DNA of 64,000 bases from Agromyces sp. S2-1-8 (GCF_021129215.1 NZ_JAJOLP010000001.1:992001-1056000); one strand, 5' to 3'; counted from the first letter of the stretch, positions 32,134-40,540 are shown. Program-made: numbers and translations. The notes: a model not told the origin generated them from the letters alone.

Positions 32134-32928
32134 TCAGAGTTCGGTCTCGGCCGGGTCGCCGACGAGCTCGAAGACGCCCTTCAGCACCTCGTCGGGGCGG
32201 AACGGGTACTTCTCGATCTCGGCCCGGTCGCTGATGCCCGTGAGCACGAGCACCGTGTGCAGGCCGGCCTCGATGCCCGCGACGATGTCGGTGTCCATGC
32301 GGTCGCCGATCATCGCCGTGTTCTCGGAGTGGGCGCCGATCTTGTTGAGCGCCGAGCGGAACATCATCGGGTTCGGCTTGCCGACGACGTAGGGCTCCTT
32401 GCCGGTCGCCTTCGTGATGAGCGCGGCGATCGCGCCGGTCGCGGGCAGCGGGCCGTCGGCGCTCGGGCCGGTCGCGTCGGGGTTGGTGACGATGAACCGG
32501 GCGCCGTCGTTGATGAGCCGGATCGCCTTCGTGATCGCCTCGAACGAGTAGTTGCGGGTCTCGCCGACGACGACGAAGTCGGGGGCCGTCTCGGTCATGA
32601 TGTAGCCGGCTTCGTGCAGCGCCGTGAGGATGCCCGCCTCGCCGATGACGAACGCCGAGCCGCCGGGCAACTGCTGCTTGAGGAAGTCGGCGGTCGCGAG
32701 CGCCGAGGTCCAGATGCGCTGCTCGGGCACGTTGAGGCCCGACGCCCGCAGCCGCGCCGACAGGTCGCGGGCCGTGAAGATCGAATTGTTCGTGAGCACG
32801 AGGTACGGGGTGCCGGCGTCCTCCCACTGCTGCAGCAGCTCGGCGGCGCCCGGCAGGGCGTGGTTCTCGTGCACGAGCACGCCGTCCATGTCGGTCAGCC
32901 AGCACTCGACTTCGTCGCGTCGTCCCAT
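32134..32928 (-). CDS. HAD-IIA family phosphatase (NagD-like)
   Basis: The 264-residue protein shows the HAD catalytic motif WLTDMDGVLV (Asp nucleophile at about 13), motif II VLTNNS, the motif III Lys in VVGKPNPMMF and motif IV IGDRMDTDI. A C2-type cap lies between motifs II and III, as in NagD and 4-nitrophenylphosphatases. Substrate unknown (nucleotides or sugar phosphates are usual). Its ATG at 32928 is preceded by TAGGCT at 7 bases. Confidence 0.9.
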   Translation of the reverse strand: MGRRDEVECWLTDMDGVLVHENHALPGAAELLQQWEDAGTPYLVLTNNSIFTARDLSARLRASGLNVPEQRIWTSALATADFLKQQLPGGSAFVIGEAGILTALHEAGYIMTETAPDFVVVGETRNYSFEAITKAIRLINDGARFIVTNPDATGPSADGPLPATGAIAALITKATGKEPYVVGKPNPMMFRSALNKIGAHSENTAMIGDRMDTDIVAGIEAGLHTVLVLTGISDRAEIEKYPFRPDEVLKGVFELVGDPAETEL

Positions 32929-32941
32929 GCGCCCAAGCCTA
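32928..32941 (-). promoter_or_regulatory. Leaderless-type -10 box of the HAD phosphatase gene
   Basis: TAGGCT (32941-32936 on the minus strand), 7 bases, then ATG at 32928. Confidence 0.55.
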
Positions 32942-33002
32942 GGCCGCGCGGGTCACGGGCCGATGACGAGCGTGTGACGGGCGGGATGCCTCGTGGCCGT
33001 CG

Positions 33003-34364
33003 CTACTCGCCCCCGGGCGAGGCGAGCGCCGCGACCACGTCTTCGACGAGCTGCACCTCGCTCGGCTCGTCGTCGGCCGCCGGCGTGAAGCCCATGCGCA
33101 CGACGACGAGGTCCTCCGAGGGCACCACGATGACCTTCTGCCCGTCGTGGCCCGACGCGTAGTACGTGTCGGCCGGCAGGCCGGGCCAGCGCAGGCTGCC
33201 GTCGGCGAGGGTGTTCACGCGCCACCCCATGCCGTAGCCGGGGTCGTCGGTCTCGTCGACCGGCGTCACCTCGAGCGAGCGTGCCATCCAGTCGGTGGGC
33301 AGCAGCTGCTCGCCGTTCCACTCGCCGTTCTGCAGGGCGAACTGGCCGATCGCGGCCCAGTCGCGCGGGGTCGCCCAGAGGTACGACGAGCAGACCGGCG
33401 TGCCGGCTGCGTCGGGTTCGAAGGTCGCCGACTCGAGGCCGAGCGCGCCGAGCAGGGTCTGTCGGGGCAGGTCGGCGCCGAGGCCGGTGCGCTCGGCGAG
33501 CACCGAGCAGAGCAGCGTCGTCGAGCCGCTCGAGTACTCCTGGAACGTGCCGGGCTCGTGCTCGAGGGGGAGGCTCGCGACGTAGCCGCCCATGTCCTCC
33601 TCGTTGTAGAGCATCTGCGTGATCGGGGTGCCGAGGTCGTACGTCTCGTCCCACTCGAGGCCGCTCGTCATGCGCAGCAGCTGCTCGATCGTGATGTCGG
33701 CGCGCCCGTCGGTCCATTCGGGGCGCAGGCCGTCGTCGTCGAGCGCGACCTCGCCCTGCTGCACGAGCATGCCGGTCATGAGGTCGGTCGCGCTCTTCGA
33801 CATCGACCAGCCGAGCTGCGGGGTCTCAGCGTCGAACCCGTCGGCGTAGCGCTCGGCGACGAGTTCGCCGCCCTTGGCGACGACGACCGCGCGGGTGCCG
33901 AGCGCCTCGGCGTCTGCGGCGGGCAGGTCGTCGCCGAACGCCGCGGCGAGGGCGGCGTCGAGCTCCGGCGACGGCGACGGCGCCGAGGCATCCGCGAAGG
34001 GGTTGCCGTCGCTCGTCACGGCGGTCGCCTCGCCGAAGTCGGGGGCGTCGCCCGCGAGGGTGCAGCCGAAGCCGGGCGCGAACCACGCCTTCTGGGCGGC
34101 GAGCAGGCCGAGGAGCGAGCCCGTCGTGACGGCCTCGTCACGGTCGACGTCGACCGAGAGGTACGGCACGAGCGGGTTCGGCGGCAGGTCGCTCGCCGGG
34201 TCGTCGCGCCCGGCCACCTCGGTCACGGCGCAGGCGTTGTGCGCGGCGTAGCCGGTGCCGGTGCGCAGCATCGGGCGCTGCCACCAGTAGACGGCGACGG
34301 CCCCCGCCACGAGTACGAGCACGATGACGAGGAGGACGACCAGTGTCCGGCGGAGAATGCGCAC
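33003..34364 (-). CDS. Class C beta-lactamase-like serine hydrolase, membrane-anchored
   Basis: A 453-residue protein with one N-terminal membrane helix (about 8-28, LVVLLVIVLVLVAGAVAVYWW) and an extracytoplasmic serine hydrolase domain. The nucleophile motif SMSK is in LGWSMSKSATDLMTG (about 198-203), the Tyr motif is in FQEYSSGSTT and the third motif is the HDG of YASGHDGQK. These proteins include penicillin-binding-like peptidases and esterases. A GTG start at 34364 has TAGCAT 6 bases upstream. Confidence 0.88.
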   Translation of the reverse strand: MRILRRTLVVLLVIVLVLVAGAVAVYWWQRPMLRTGTGYAAHNACAVTEVAGRDDPASDLPPNPLVPYLSVDVDRDEAVTTGSLLGLLAAQKAWFAPGFGCTLAGDAPDFGEATAVTSDGNPFADASAPSPSPELDAALAAAFGDDLPAADAEALGTRAVVVAKGGELVAERYADGFDAETPQLGWSMSKSATDLMTGMLVQQGEVALDDDGLRPEWTDGRADITIEQLLRMTSGLEWDETYDLGTPITQMLYNEEDMGGYVASLPLEHEPGTFQEYSSGSTTLLCSVLAERTGLGADLPRQTLLGALGLESATFEPDAAGTPVCSSYLWATPRDWAAIGQFALQNGEWNGEQLLPTDWMARSLEVTPVDETDDPGYGMGWRVNTLADGSLRWPGLPADTYYASGHDGQKVIVVPSEDLVVVRMGFTPAADDEPSEVQLVEDVVAALASPGGE

Positions 34365-34376
34365 CGCCGGATGCTA
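34364..34376 (-). promoter_or_regulatory. Leaderless-type -10 box of the serine hydrolase gene
   Basis: TAGCAT (34376-34371 on the minus strand), 6 bases, then GTG at 34364. Confidence 0.5.
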
Positions 34377-34449
34377 ACAGCCGGGCGGTCATTCCCATAC
34401 GCGTTTGTGGGAAGCCCACGGACGGGAGGGGCCGTCGGTCGGGGCCGGC

Positions 34450-35148
34450 TCAGCCGGTGACCCAGATCTCAGCGGCCGCGCCGGCCGTCAGTTCGACGGG
34501 GGATGCCGCGGCCGCCGCACCGTCGTCATCGGCGTCGACCGCCACGAGCTCGACGAGCACGCGCTCGCCGGAGGCATCGGCGTTCCCGACCTCGATGGCC
34601 ACCCCGGGGGCGATGCCCGCGGCGGCGAGGGCGCGCAGCACCTCGGGGTCGCGGTCGCTGATGCGCAGCACGCGACCGGTGTGGCCGGCGGGCGCTCCGT
34701 CGAGCCGCAGGAAGGGCTCGGTCGCGATCGCACCGTCGGCGGCGGGGATCGCATCGCCGTGCGGGTCGCGCGATGGGCGGCCGAGCCGCAGGTCGATCTG
34801 CTCGAGCAGCCGGTCGCTCAGCGCGTGCTCGAGCACCTCGGCCTCGTCGTGCACCTCGTCCCACGCGTAGCCCATCTCGCGCACGAGCCAGGTCTCAATG
34901 AGCCGGTGCCGCCGCACCACCGAGAGGGCGCGCTCGCGGCCCGCGTCGGTGAGCCGCAGCGGCCCGTACGGCACGTGGGCGACGAGGCCCTGCGCCGCCA
35001 TCTTCTTCACCATCTCGGTGACGCTCGACGGGGCGACGCCGAGCTTCGCCGCGAGCTGCGAGGGCGTGATGGGGTCGGGCTGCCACTCGGTGTGGGCGTA
35101 CACCGTCTTGAGGTAGTCCTCGATCGCGGGGTTCTTGCTGGCGGGCAT
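34450..35148 (-). CDS. mntR: Manganese-dependent regulator MntR (DtxR family)
   Basis: A 232-residue DtxR-family repressor: HTH (LAAKLGVAPSSVTEMVKKM, about 31-49), dimerisation/metal domain to about 135 and a C-terminal FeoA/SH3-like domain. Two positions point to manganese rather than iron: Asp in IEDYLKTVY where DtxR has Met10, and Glu in HDEAEVLEH where DtxR has Cys102; both are Mn-type ligands in MntR. The gene for an Nramp Mn2+ transporter with two operator-like palindromes lies 1.5 kb away, which supports this reading. TAGGCT 7 bases before the ATG at 35148 indicates a leaderless mRNA. Confidence 0.8.
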   Translation of the reverse strand: MPASKNPAIEDYLKTVYAHTEWQPDPITPSQLAAKLGVAPSSVTEMVKKMAAQGLVAHVPYGPLRLTDAGRERALSVVRRHRLIETWLVREMGYAWDEVHDEAEVLEHALSDRLLEQIDLRLGRPSRDPHGDAIPAADGAIATEPFLRLDGAPAGHTGRVLRISDRDPEVLRALAAAGIAPGVAIEVGNADASGERVLVELVAVDADDDGAAAAASPVELTAGAAAEIWVTG

Positions 35149-35161
35149 CGCGCCCAGCCTA
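35148..35161 (-). promoter_or_regulatory. Leaderless-type -10 box of mntR
   Basis: TAGGCT (35161-35156 on the minus strand), 7 bases, then ATG at 35148. Confidence 0.55.
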
Positions 35162-35174
35162 GCCGCGAGGCCCG

Positions 35175-36494
35175 TCAGACCCGCGCGAGCCGTTCGATGT
35201 CCTCGAGGAACGCGCCGGCGGTCTCGGCCGACACCGTGGTGCGGGTGCCGGCGATCGCGTCGAGGTAGTCGGCGGTGCTCGGACCGGCGGGGCGCGGTGC
35301 GGCGCCGTGCGCCGAGGCATCCCGGTCGTCACCCGTCGCGCCGTTGCGCACCGCGGCCTCGAACGCCCGCTGCGACGCGCTGCGGGCGGCGAACTCGATG
35401 TCGGCGGGCGAGAACCCGGCGGAGCGTTCGACGAGCAGGGCGACGTCGACGGCGGCGGCCACCTGCTCGGGCACGTACCGCTGCCAGATCGCCTGCCTCG
35501 CCGCCTCGTCGGGCAGGCCGATCGGGATCACGTAGTCGAATCGTCCGTGCCGGAGGAACGCGCTGTCGAGCGCGCGGATGAAGTTCGTCGCGCACACGAG
35601 GAGCCGCCCGGGCTGCTCGCGGAACGCCGGGATGATCTTGAGCAGCTCGTTCGTGACGCCCTGCAGCGGCGACGGCGGCTCGCCCGATCGCTGTGCGGCG
35701 ATCTCCTCGACCTCGTCGATGAACACGACCGCGTGCTCGAGCTCGGCGATCTTCGTGAACGTGTCGCGCAGCGCCCCGGCGAGGCCGCCGGGCTCGGCGG
35801 CGAGCCGCGACGGGAACACCTCGACGAACGACCACTCGAGCCGTGAGGCGATCGCCTTCGCGAACGTCGTCTTGCCAGTGCCTGGCGGGCCGAACAGCAC
35901 GACCGCGCGCGGCGGCACCACGCCGTAGCGGTCGGCGAGGTCGGGCTCGGCGAGCGGCAGCACGAGGCGCTGCTCGAGGATCTCCTTCTCACGGCGCATG
36001 CCCGCCACCGACTCCCAGAGCGTGCGTGGCAGCAGTCGGCCGCCGAGCTCGGCGAGCGAGCTCAGCTCCTGCCGCTGCACGGGGATGCGGCGCTCGAAGT
36101 AGCGCAGCTGGTGCTTGAGCTCGAAGCCCTGGTTGGCGAAGGCGTCGACCCGGCTCTCGTTCTCGGGGATGAGCGCCGAGAGTTTCGTGAGGCCGTGCGG
36201 CGCCATGCGCTTCTCGAGGGCCGCGAGCATCGCCGAGCCGATGCCCTGGTGCCGCCAGTCGTCGGCGATCGCGAAGAACACGACCCAGCCCTGGTCGTGC
36301 GCGGCACGGCCGACGGCGGCGCCGATCACCTGGTCGGCGTGCACCGCGACGATCGCGTGGTCCATCTGGCACGAGGCGATCACCTCGCTGAGGTCGTAGA
36401 CCGGCTCGTGCGACGACTGCCGCTGCGCCTCCCAGAGGTGCAGGATGCCGTCGAGATCGTCGTTGTGGAACTCGCGCAGACGCCAGCCGGGCAT
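35175..36494 (-). CDS. GNAT acetyltransferase fused to an AAA+ ATPase
   Basis: A 439-residue two-domain protein. Residues 1-140 are a GNAT fold with the acetyl-CoA loop DDWRHQGIGSAML (R-x-x-G-I-G at 81-86). Residues 150-430 are an AAA+ module of the FtsH/spastin/katanin kind: Walker A FGPPGTGKTTFAKAI (201-215), Walker B AVVFIDEVEEIAAQRS (255-270), sensor 1 CATN (301-304), arginine finger region RHGRFD (315-320). The ATG at 36494 has GGAGG 5 bases upstream; the ATG at 36506 overlaps that site. It lies between mntR and mntH. The role is unknown: an acetylation-linked remodelling ATPase is a guess from the domains. Confidence 0.85.
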   Translation of the reverse strand: MPGWRLREFHNDDLDGILHLWEAQRQSSHEPVYDLSEVIASCQMDHAIVAVHADQVIGAAVGRAAHDQGWVVFFAIADDWRHQGIGSAMLAALEKRMAPHGLTKLSALIPENESRVDAFANQGFELKHQLRYFERRIPVQRQELSSLAELGGRLLPRTLWESVAGMRREKEILEQRLVLPLAEPDLADRYGVVPPRAVVLFGPPGTGKTTFAKAIASRLEWSFVEVFPSRLAAEPGGLAGALRDTFTKIAELEHAVVFIDEVEEIAAQRSGEPPSPLQGVTNELLKIIPAFREQPGRLLVCATNFIRALDSAFLRHGRFDYVIPIGLPDEAARQAIWQRYVPEQVAAAVDVALLVERSAGFSPADIEFAARSASQRAFEAAVRNGATGDDRDASAHGAAPRPAGPSTADYLDAIAGTRTTVSAETAGAFLEDIERLARV

Positions 36495-36673
36495 GATGTC
36501 CTCCATCCGTGGGTCCCAGCAGCGTAGGCGACCGCCCGGGTGCCGGCGGGCCGTATGACGTCGCGCGCGGACGAAAGACTTTCGAGTGTTGCCGTCACGG
36601 AAAGTTCTGCATCAGTTCTGCGAGGTGCGCCGGGCGGCCCGCCCGCGCGCGCCCGGAGCATCGCCCCGCTCCG

Positions 36674-38035
36674 TCATGCGCCCGTGAACACGAGCCAGAG
36701 CAGCACCCCGTTGAGCGTGATGAGGAAGACCGAGGCGGCGATGCCCGCCGCGGTCGTGGCCCAGTGGTTGCGCCACCGGCCGAGGACGCCGGACTTCGCG
36801 GTCAGCGAGACGAGCGGGATGAGCGCGAAGGGGATGCCGAACGACAGCACGACCTGGCTCAGCACGAGCGAGAGCGTCGGGTCGAACCCCAGCCAGAGGA
36901 TCACGAGCGCCGGGATGAGGGTCACGAGCCGGCGCGCGAGCAGCGGTACCCGCACGTGCAGCAGTCCGTGCATGATCTCGGCGCCCGCGTACGCGCCGAC
37001 CGACGTCGACGCGAGGCCCGAGGCGAGCAGGCCGACGGCGAAGAGCGTCGCGATGACGGGGCCGAGCGCCGCGCCGAGTGCGGCGTAGGCGCCCTCGAGG
37101 CTGTCGGTGCCCTCGACGCCCGCGAGGTTCACGGCGGCGAGCAGCAGGATGCAGAGGTTCACGGTGCCGGCGATGGCCATCGCGATCGAGACATCCCACC
37201 GGGTGGCGCGCACGAGGACGTCGGTCGGGACGTCGGTCGCGGTGCCGGGGAGGAGCGCGGGGGAGTCGGAGGTCGTCCGCCGACCGCCCGCCTGCTCGCC
37301 GCGCGTCGCGAAGCGATCGCGCGAGAGCGCCGAGTGCGCGTAGATCGCGTGCGGCATGATCGTCGCGCCCAGGATCGAGGCGGCGAGCAGCACCGAGTTC
37401 GCGTCGGCGAAGCGCGGCACGAGCCCGGCGAGGAGGCCGGCGGGGTCGGGCGGGGCGATGAAGACGCCCACCGTGAACCCGATCGTGATGATCGCGAGCA
37501 GCCCCATGATCACGAACTCGAAGGTGCGCGGCCCTCGCTTGGACTGCAGCACCAGCAGCACGATCGAGACGGCCCCCGTGATGAGTCCGCCCCAGACGAG
37601 CGGCACCCCGAACAGCAGGTTGAGGGCGACGGCGCCGCCGATCACCTCGGCCAGGTCGGTCGCCATGGCGACGAGCTCGGCCTGCAGCCAGTACGCGCGC
37701 CGCCCCCACCGGTTGCGGATGCGTCCGCCGAGCACCTCGGGCAGGCTGCGTCCGGTGACGATGCCGAGCTTCGCCGACAGGTACTGGATGAGCCAGGCCA
37801 TCACGTTGCCGAGCACGACGACCCAGACGAGCAGGTAGCCGTACTGGGCGCCGGCGGTCATGTTGCTCGCGACGTTGCCGGGGTCGAGGTAGGCGACGCC
37901 CGCGACGAGAGCGGGACCGATGAGCCAGGCGACGCGCGGCAGGGATGCCTCGGCCCGGCGCCGCCCGCCCCGATGGGGGCGCTCGGGGCGGACGGTGGTC
38001 GTGGGCTCGGTCTCGTCGTCGAGCATTTTCGGCAT
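36674..38035 (-). CDS. mntH: Nramp-type manganese transporter MntH
   Basis: A 453-residue membrane protein with eleven predicted helices. The helix 1 motif VAYLDPGNVASNMTAG contains the DPGN metal site, helix 6 has GATIMPHAIYAHSAL with the metal-binding M-P-H, and AQYGYLLVWVVVLGN is the conserved loop. It imports Mn2+ (or Fe2+) with protons. The start at 38035 is preferred to upstream codons because TATGTT lies 6 bases before it and one of two operator-like palindromes overlaps it. The MntR-type regulator gene at 34450 is the expected repressor. Confidence 0.93.
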   Translation of the reverse strand: MPKMLDDETEPTTTVRPERPHRGGRRRAEASLPRVAWLIGPALVAGVAYLDPGNVASNMTAGAQYGYLLVWVVVLGNVMAWLIQYLSAKLGIVTGRSLPEVLGGRIRNRWGRRAYWLQAELVAMATDLAEVIGGAVALNLLFGVPLVWGGLITGAVSIVLLVLQSKRGPRTFEFVIMGLLAIITIGFTVGVFIAPPDPAGLLAGLVPRFADANSVLLAASILGATIMPHAIYAHSALSRDRFATRGEQAGGRRTTSDSPALLPGTATDVPTDVLVRATRWDVSIAMAIAGTVNLCILLLAAVNLAGVEGTDSLEGAYAALGAALGPVIATLFAVGLLASGLASTSVGAYAGAEIMHGLLHVRVPLLARRLVTLIPALVILWLGFDPTLSLVLSQVVLSFGIPFALIPLVSLTAKSGVLGRWRNHWATTAAGIAASVFLITLNGVLLWLVFTGA

Positions 38036-38043
38036 GCCTAAAA
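38026..38043. promoter_or_regulatory. Operator-like palindrome at the mntH start codon
   Basis: TTTTCGGCATGCCTAAAA is an 18-base palindrome with one mismatched pair; it spans the mntH start codon and the presumed transcription start. The form resembles DtxR/MntR-family operators. Confidence 0.7.
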
Positions 38044-38047
38044 CATA
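38035..38047 (-). promoter_or_regulatory. Leaderless-type -10 box of mntH
   Basis: TATGTT (38047-38042 on the minus strand), 6 bases, then ATG at 38035, between the two operator-like palindromes. Confidence 0.6.
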
Positions 38048-38053
38048 GCAATA

Positions 38054-38069
38054 TTTCGGCGTACCGAAA
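38054..38069. promoter_or_regulatory. Second operator-like palindrome upstream of mntH
   Basis: TTTCGGCGTACCGAAA has arms TTTCGG and CCGAAA around CGTA. Its centre is 27 bases from that of the start-codon palindrome, upstream of the -10 box. Both sites share TTTCGG and AAA ends. Confidence 0.65.
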
Positions 38070-38127
38070 ACCCCGCGATCACGAGCCGTGCGCGCCGGGT
38101 GCGCGCGCCGCGCGCACCCGGCGCGGG

Positions 38128-38140
38128 TAGCGTTGGCGTG
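38128..38140 (+). promoter_or_regulatory. Leaderless-type -10 box of the RNA methyltransferase gene
   Basis: TAGCGT at 38128-38133, 6 bases, then GTG at 38140. Confidence 0.55.
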
Positions 38141-38811
38141 TGGACGACGACCGGCACGAGGCATCCGAACCCGAGGCGACGATGCCGCAGCACGGCGTCG
38201 GCCCGTGGCCCGGCGGTGAGGCCGAGTGGCCCGACGACCCGCGCTACGACCGCGAACTGCTCGCGGCGGGCGACACCCGCAACGTCATCGACCGTTACCG
38301 CTACTGGCGCATGGACGCGATCGTCGCCGACCTCGACGAGCACCGGCACCCGTTCCACGTCGCGATCGAGAACTGGCAGCACGACATGAACATCGGCTCG
38401 ATCGTGCGCAGCGCCAACGCCTTCGCCGCCGACACCGTGCACATCATCGGCCGCCGACGCTGGAACAAGCGCGGCGCCATGGTCACCGACCGCTACCAGC
38501 ACGTCGACTACCACCCGGATGTCGCGGCATTCGCCGACTGGGCGCGCGGCGAATCGCTGCCCGTCATCGCGGTCGACAACGTCGAGGGCGCCGTGCCGAT
38601 CGAGGCGTTCGCGTGGCCCGAGCGGTGCGTGCTGCTCTTCGGTCAGGAGGGCCCGGGGCTCTCGCCGGAGGCGACCGCCGCCGCCGACGCGATCGTCGAG
38701 ATCACCCAGTTCGGGTCGACCCGCTCGCTCAACGCGAGCGCCGCCGCCGCGATCGCGATGCACTCGTGGGTGCTGACGCACGCGTTCGGGCCGGCCGCGC
38801 CCTCGGAGTAG
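38140..38811 (+). CDS. SpoU/TrmH-family RNA 2'-O-methyltransferase
   Basis: A 223-residue SPOUT methyltransferase. The three trefoil-knot motifs are present: NIGSIVRSANAF (motif 1), LLFGQEGPGLSPEA (motif 2) and SLNASAAAAIAMH (motif 3), which together bind SAM. The first 60 residues are a polar extension. Target RNA (rRNA or tRNA) is unknown. The GTG start at 38140 follows a leaderless-type box, and the TAG stop is itself the start of the next gene's -10 box. Confidence 0.88.
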   Translation: MDDDRHEASEPEATMPQHGVGPWPGGEAEWPDDPRYDRELLAAGDTRNVIDRYRYWRMDAIVADLDEHRHPFHVAIENWQHDMNIGSIVRSANAFAADTVHIIGRRRWNKRGAMVTDRYQHVDYHPDVAAFADWARGESLPVIAVDNVEGAVPIEAFAWPERCVLLFGQEGPGLSPEATAAADAIVEITQFGSTRSLNASAAAAIAMHSWVLTHAFGPAAPSE

Positions 38812-38822
38812 CGTGGCGGGCA
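38809..38822 (+). promoter_or_regulatory. Leaderless-type -10 box overlapping a stop codon
   Basis: TAGCGT at 38809-38814, 7 bases, then ATG at 38822. The first three bases are the stop codon of the upstream methyltransferase gene. Confidence 0.55.
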
Positions 38823-39454
38823 TGACCGATCGTTCCCGCGGCATACCCGTGACCACCGCCGACGAGCTCGAGGAGATCGTCGGCGCGCCGCTGCCGGCGG
38901 TCGTGCGCAAGGAGCGCACGCACCTGCACGCGATCGACCGCGCGTGGCTCGCGGCCGCCCCGCTCGCGTTCGTCGCGACGAGCGACGACGAGGGGCGGCT
39001 CGACGTCTCGCCGAAGGGCGACCCGGCGGGGTTCGCGCTCGTGCTCGACGACCGCACGATCGCGATCCCCGAGCGTCCCGGCAACCGCCGCGCAGACGGG
39101 TTCCACAACCTGCTGCGGAACCCGCGCGTCGGGCTGCTCTTCGCGATCCCCGGTCGCGGCGACACGCTGCGCATCAACGGGCGGGCGACGATCGTGCGCG
39201 ACGCGCCGTTCCTCGACGACATGATCGTGCGCGGCAACCGACCGGTGCTCGCGACCGTGGTCGACATCGAGCAGGTCTTCTTCCACTGCTCCAAGGCGTT
39301 CCTGCGTTCGAAGGCCTGGCAGCCCGACGCGTGGCGGCCCGAGGCCGCGCCGCGGCGGGCGGTCATCGCGCAGGCGCTCGAACGACCCGACGAATCGCTC
39401 GAGACGCTCGACGAGTACTACGGCCCGAGTTACGCCGATCGCATCTACGGGTGA
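38822..39454 (+). CDS. Pyridoxamine 5'-phosphate oxidase-like flavoprotein
   Basis: A 210-residue split-barrel FMN-binding protein of the PPOX class: FVATSDDEGRLDVSPKGDPAG (about 55-75), then TIAIPERPGNRRADGFHNLLRNPRVGLLF, the family's flavin-binding core, and a late CSKAFLRSKAW segment. The best fit is the DR2398/MSMEG_1061-like group of unknown substrate. The ATG at 38822 was chosen over an upstream GTG because a leaderless-type box sits 7 bases before it. Confidence 0.85.
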   Translation: MTDRSRGIPVTTADELEEIVGAPLPAVVRKERTHLHAIDRAWLAAAPLAFVATSDDEGRLDVSPKGDPAGFALVLDDRTIAIPERPGNRRADGFHNLLRNPRVGLLFAIPGRGDTLRINGRATIVRDAPFLDDMIVRGNRPVLATVVDIEQVFFHCSKAFLRSKAWQPDAWRPEAAPRRAVIAQALERPDESLETLDEYYGPSYADRIYG

Positions 39455-39456
39455 CC

Positions 39457-39469
39457 TACGGTTGACCCG
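39457..39469 (+). promoter_or_regulatory. Leaderless-type -10 box of the CorA gene
   Basis: TACGGT at 39457-39462, 6 bases, then GTG at 39469. Confidence 0.55.
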
Positions 39470-40485
39470 TGACGGTCATCGACAACGCGGTCTATGTCGA
39501 CGGTCGGCGCGCCGTCTCGCCGGCGGTGCTCGCCGACACGTTCGACGAGCTCGAGCGGCACCCGGGCGGCTTCGCGTGGATCGGCCTCTACCGGCCCGAT
39601 GCCGCCGAGCTCGGCGTCGTCGCCGAGGAATTCGGCCTGCACGAGCTCGCGGTCGAAGACGCGCTCGCCGGCCACCAGCGCGCGAAGCTCGAGCGCTACG
39701 GCGACACCCGGTTCGTCGTGCTGCGGCCCGCGCGCTACCTCGACGCCGATGAGCGGGTCGAGTTCGGCGAGGTGCACGTCTTCGTCGGCGGGGACTTCGT
39801 CGTCGCGATCCGCCACGCCGAGAAGCCCGACCTGGGGCGCGTGCGCGCACGCCTCGAGGCCGCGCCCGAACTGCTCGCCCGCGGCCCGCTCGGCGTGCTC
39901 TACGCGATCGTCGACCAGATCGTCGACGAGTACGCCCCCGTCGTCGCGGGCCTCGAGAACGACATCGACGAGATCGAGGAGCAGCTCTTCAGCGGCGATG
40001 CTGCGGTTGCGAAGCGCATCTACGACCTGTCGGGCGAGGTCATGGAGTTCCAGCGCGCGGTGAAGCCGCTGCGGGAGATGATCGAGGCGATCCGCGAGGA
40101 GCTGAGCGACGACGCGGCGGCCGATCCCGAGGGCGACGAGCTCGAGCTTCGGCGTGCGTTCCGCGACGTGCTCGACCACGTCATCCGCATCACCGAGCGC
40201 GTCGACGAGTACCGCGAGACGCTGCGCAACGCGTTGAGCGTGCACGCCACGCTCGTCGCGCAGCGGCAGAACGAGGCGAGCATCGCGCAGAGCGAGCAGA
40301 CGAAGAAGATCTCGAGCTGGGCGGCCATCTTCTTCGCACCCTCGCTCGTCGCCGGCATCTACGGCATGAACTTCGACCACATTCCCGAGCTGCACTGGGT
40401 CTTCGGCTACCCGTTCGCCCTGCTGCTCATGTTCGTGTCGGGCTACGTGCTGTACCTGATCTTCAAGTCCCGGCACTGGTTGTGA
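39469..40485 (+). CDS. corA: CorA-type magnesium/cobalt transporter
   Basis: A 338-residue CorA family channel. The long cytoplasmic N-terminal domain (1-275) includes the stalk helix with heptad-like EQLFSG...KRIYDLSGEVMEFQRAVKPL; two membrane helices follow, the first ending in the signature YGMNF (G-M-N) and the second in FALLLMFVSGYVLYLIF. The tail FKSRHWL is basic, as is typical. The GTG at 39469 is preceded by TACGGT at 6 bases. Downstream is a strong 16-bp hairpin. Confidence 0.92.
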   Translation: MTVIDNAVYVDGRRAVSPAVLADTFDELERHPGGFAWIGLYRPDAAELGVVAEEFGLHELAVEDALAGHQRAKLERYGDTRFVVLRPARYLDADERVEFGEVHVFVGGDFVVAIRHAEKPDLGRVRARLEAAPELLARGPLGVLYAIVDQIVDEYAPVVAGLENDIDEIEEQLFSGDAAVAKRIYDLSGEVMEFQRAVKPLREMIEAIREELSDDAAADPEGDELELRRAFRDVLDHVIRITERVDEYRETLRNALSVHATLVAQRQNEASIAQSEQTKKISSWAAIFFAPSLVAGIYGMNFDHIPELHWVFGYPFALLLMFVSGYVLYLIFKSRHWL

Positions 40486-40490
40486 GACGT

Positions 40491-40526
40491 GGATGCCTCG
40501 GGGCCGACGCCGGCCCCGAGGCATCC
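40491..40526. terminator. Bidirectional terminator: perfect 16-bp hairpin with 4-base loop
   Basis: GGATGCCTCGGGGCCG (40491-40506) pairs perfectly with CGGCCCCGAGGCATCC (40511-40526) around ACGC. It sits between the convergent corA and YhgE-type genes, 5 and 14 bases from their stops. Both arms contain the 9-mer that is over-represented in this window. Confidence 0.85.
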
Positions 40527-40540
40527 GTGCTCGACCGGAC

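Noticed and set aside
34450-35148. Iron regulator IdeR/DtxR
   Set aside because: Metal-ligand positions carry Asp and Glu (manganese type) where iron-specific members have Met and Cys, and the nearby transporter is an Nramp.
38036-38164. Upstream start for mntH at 38164
   Set aside because: The 43 additional residues are Arg/Ala-rich and would place the promoter and both operator-like palindromes inside the coding region.
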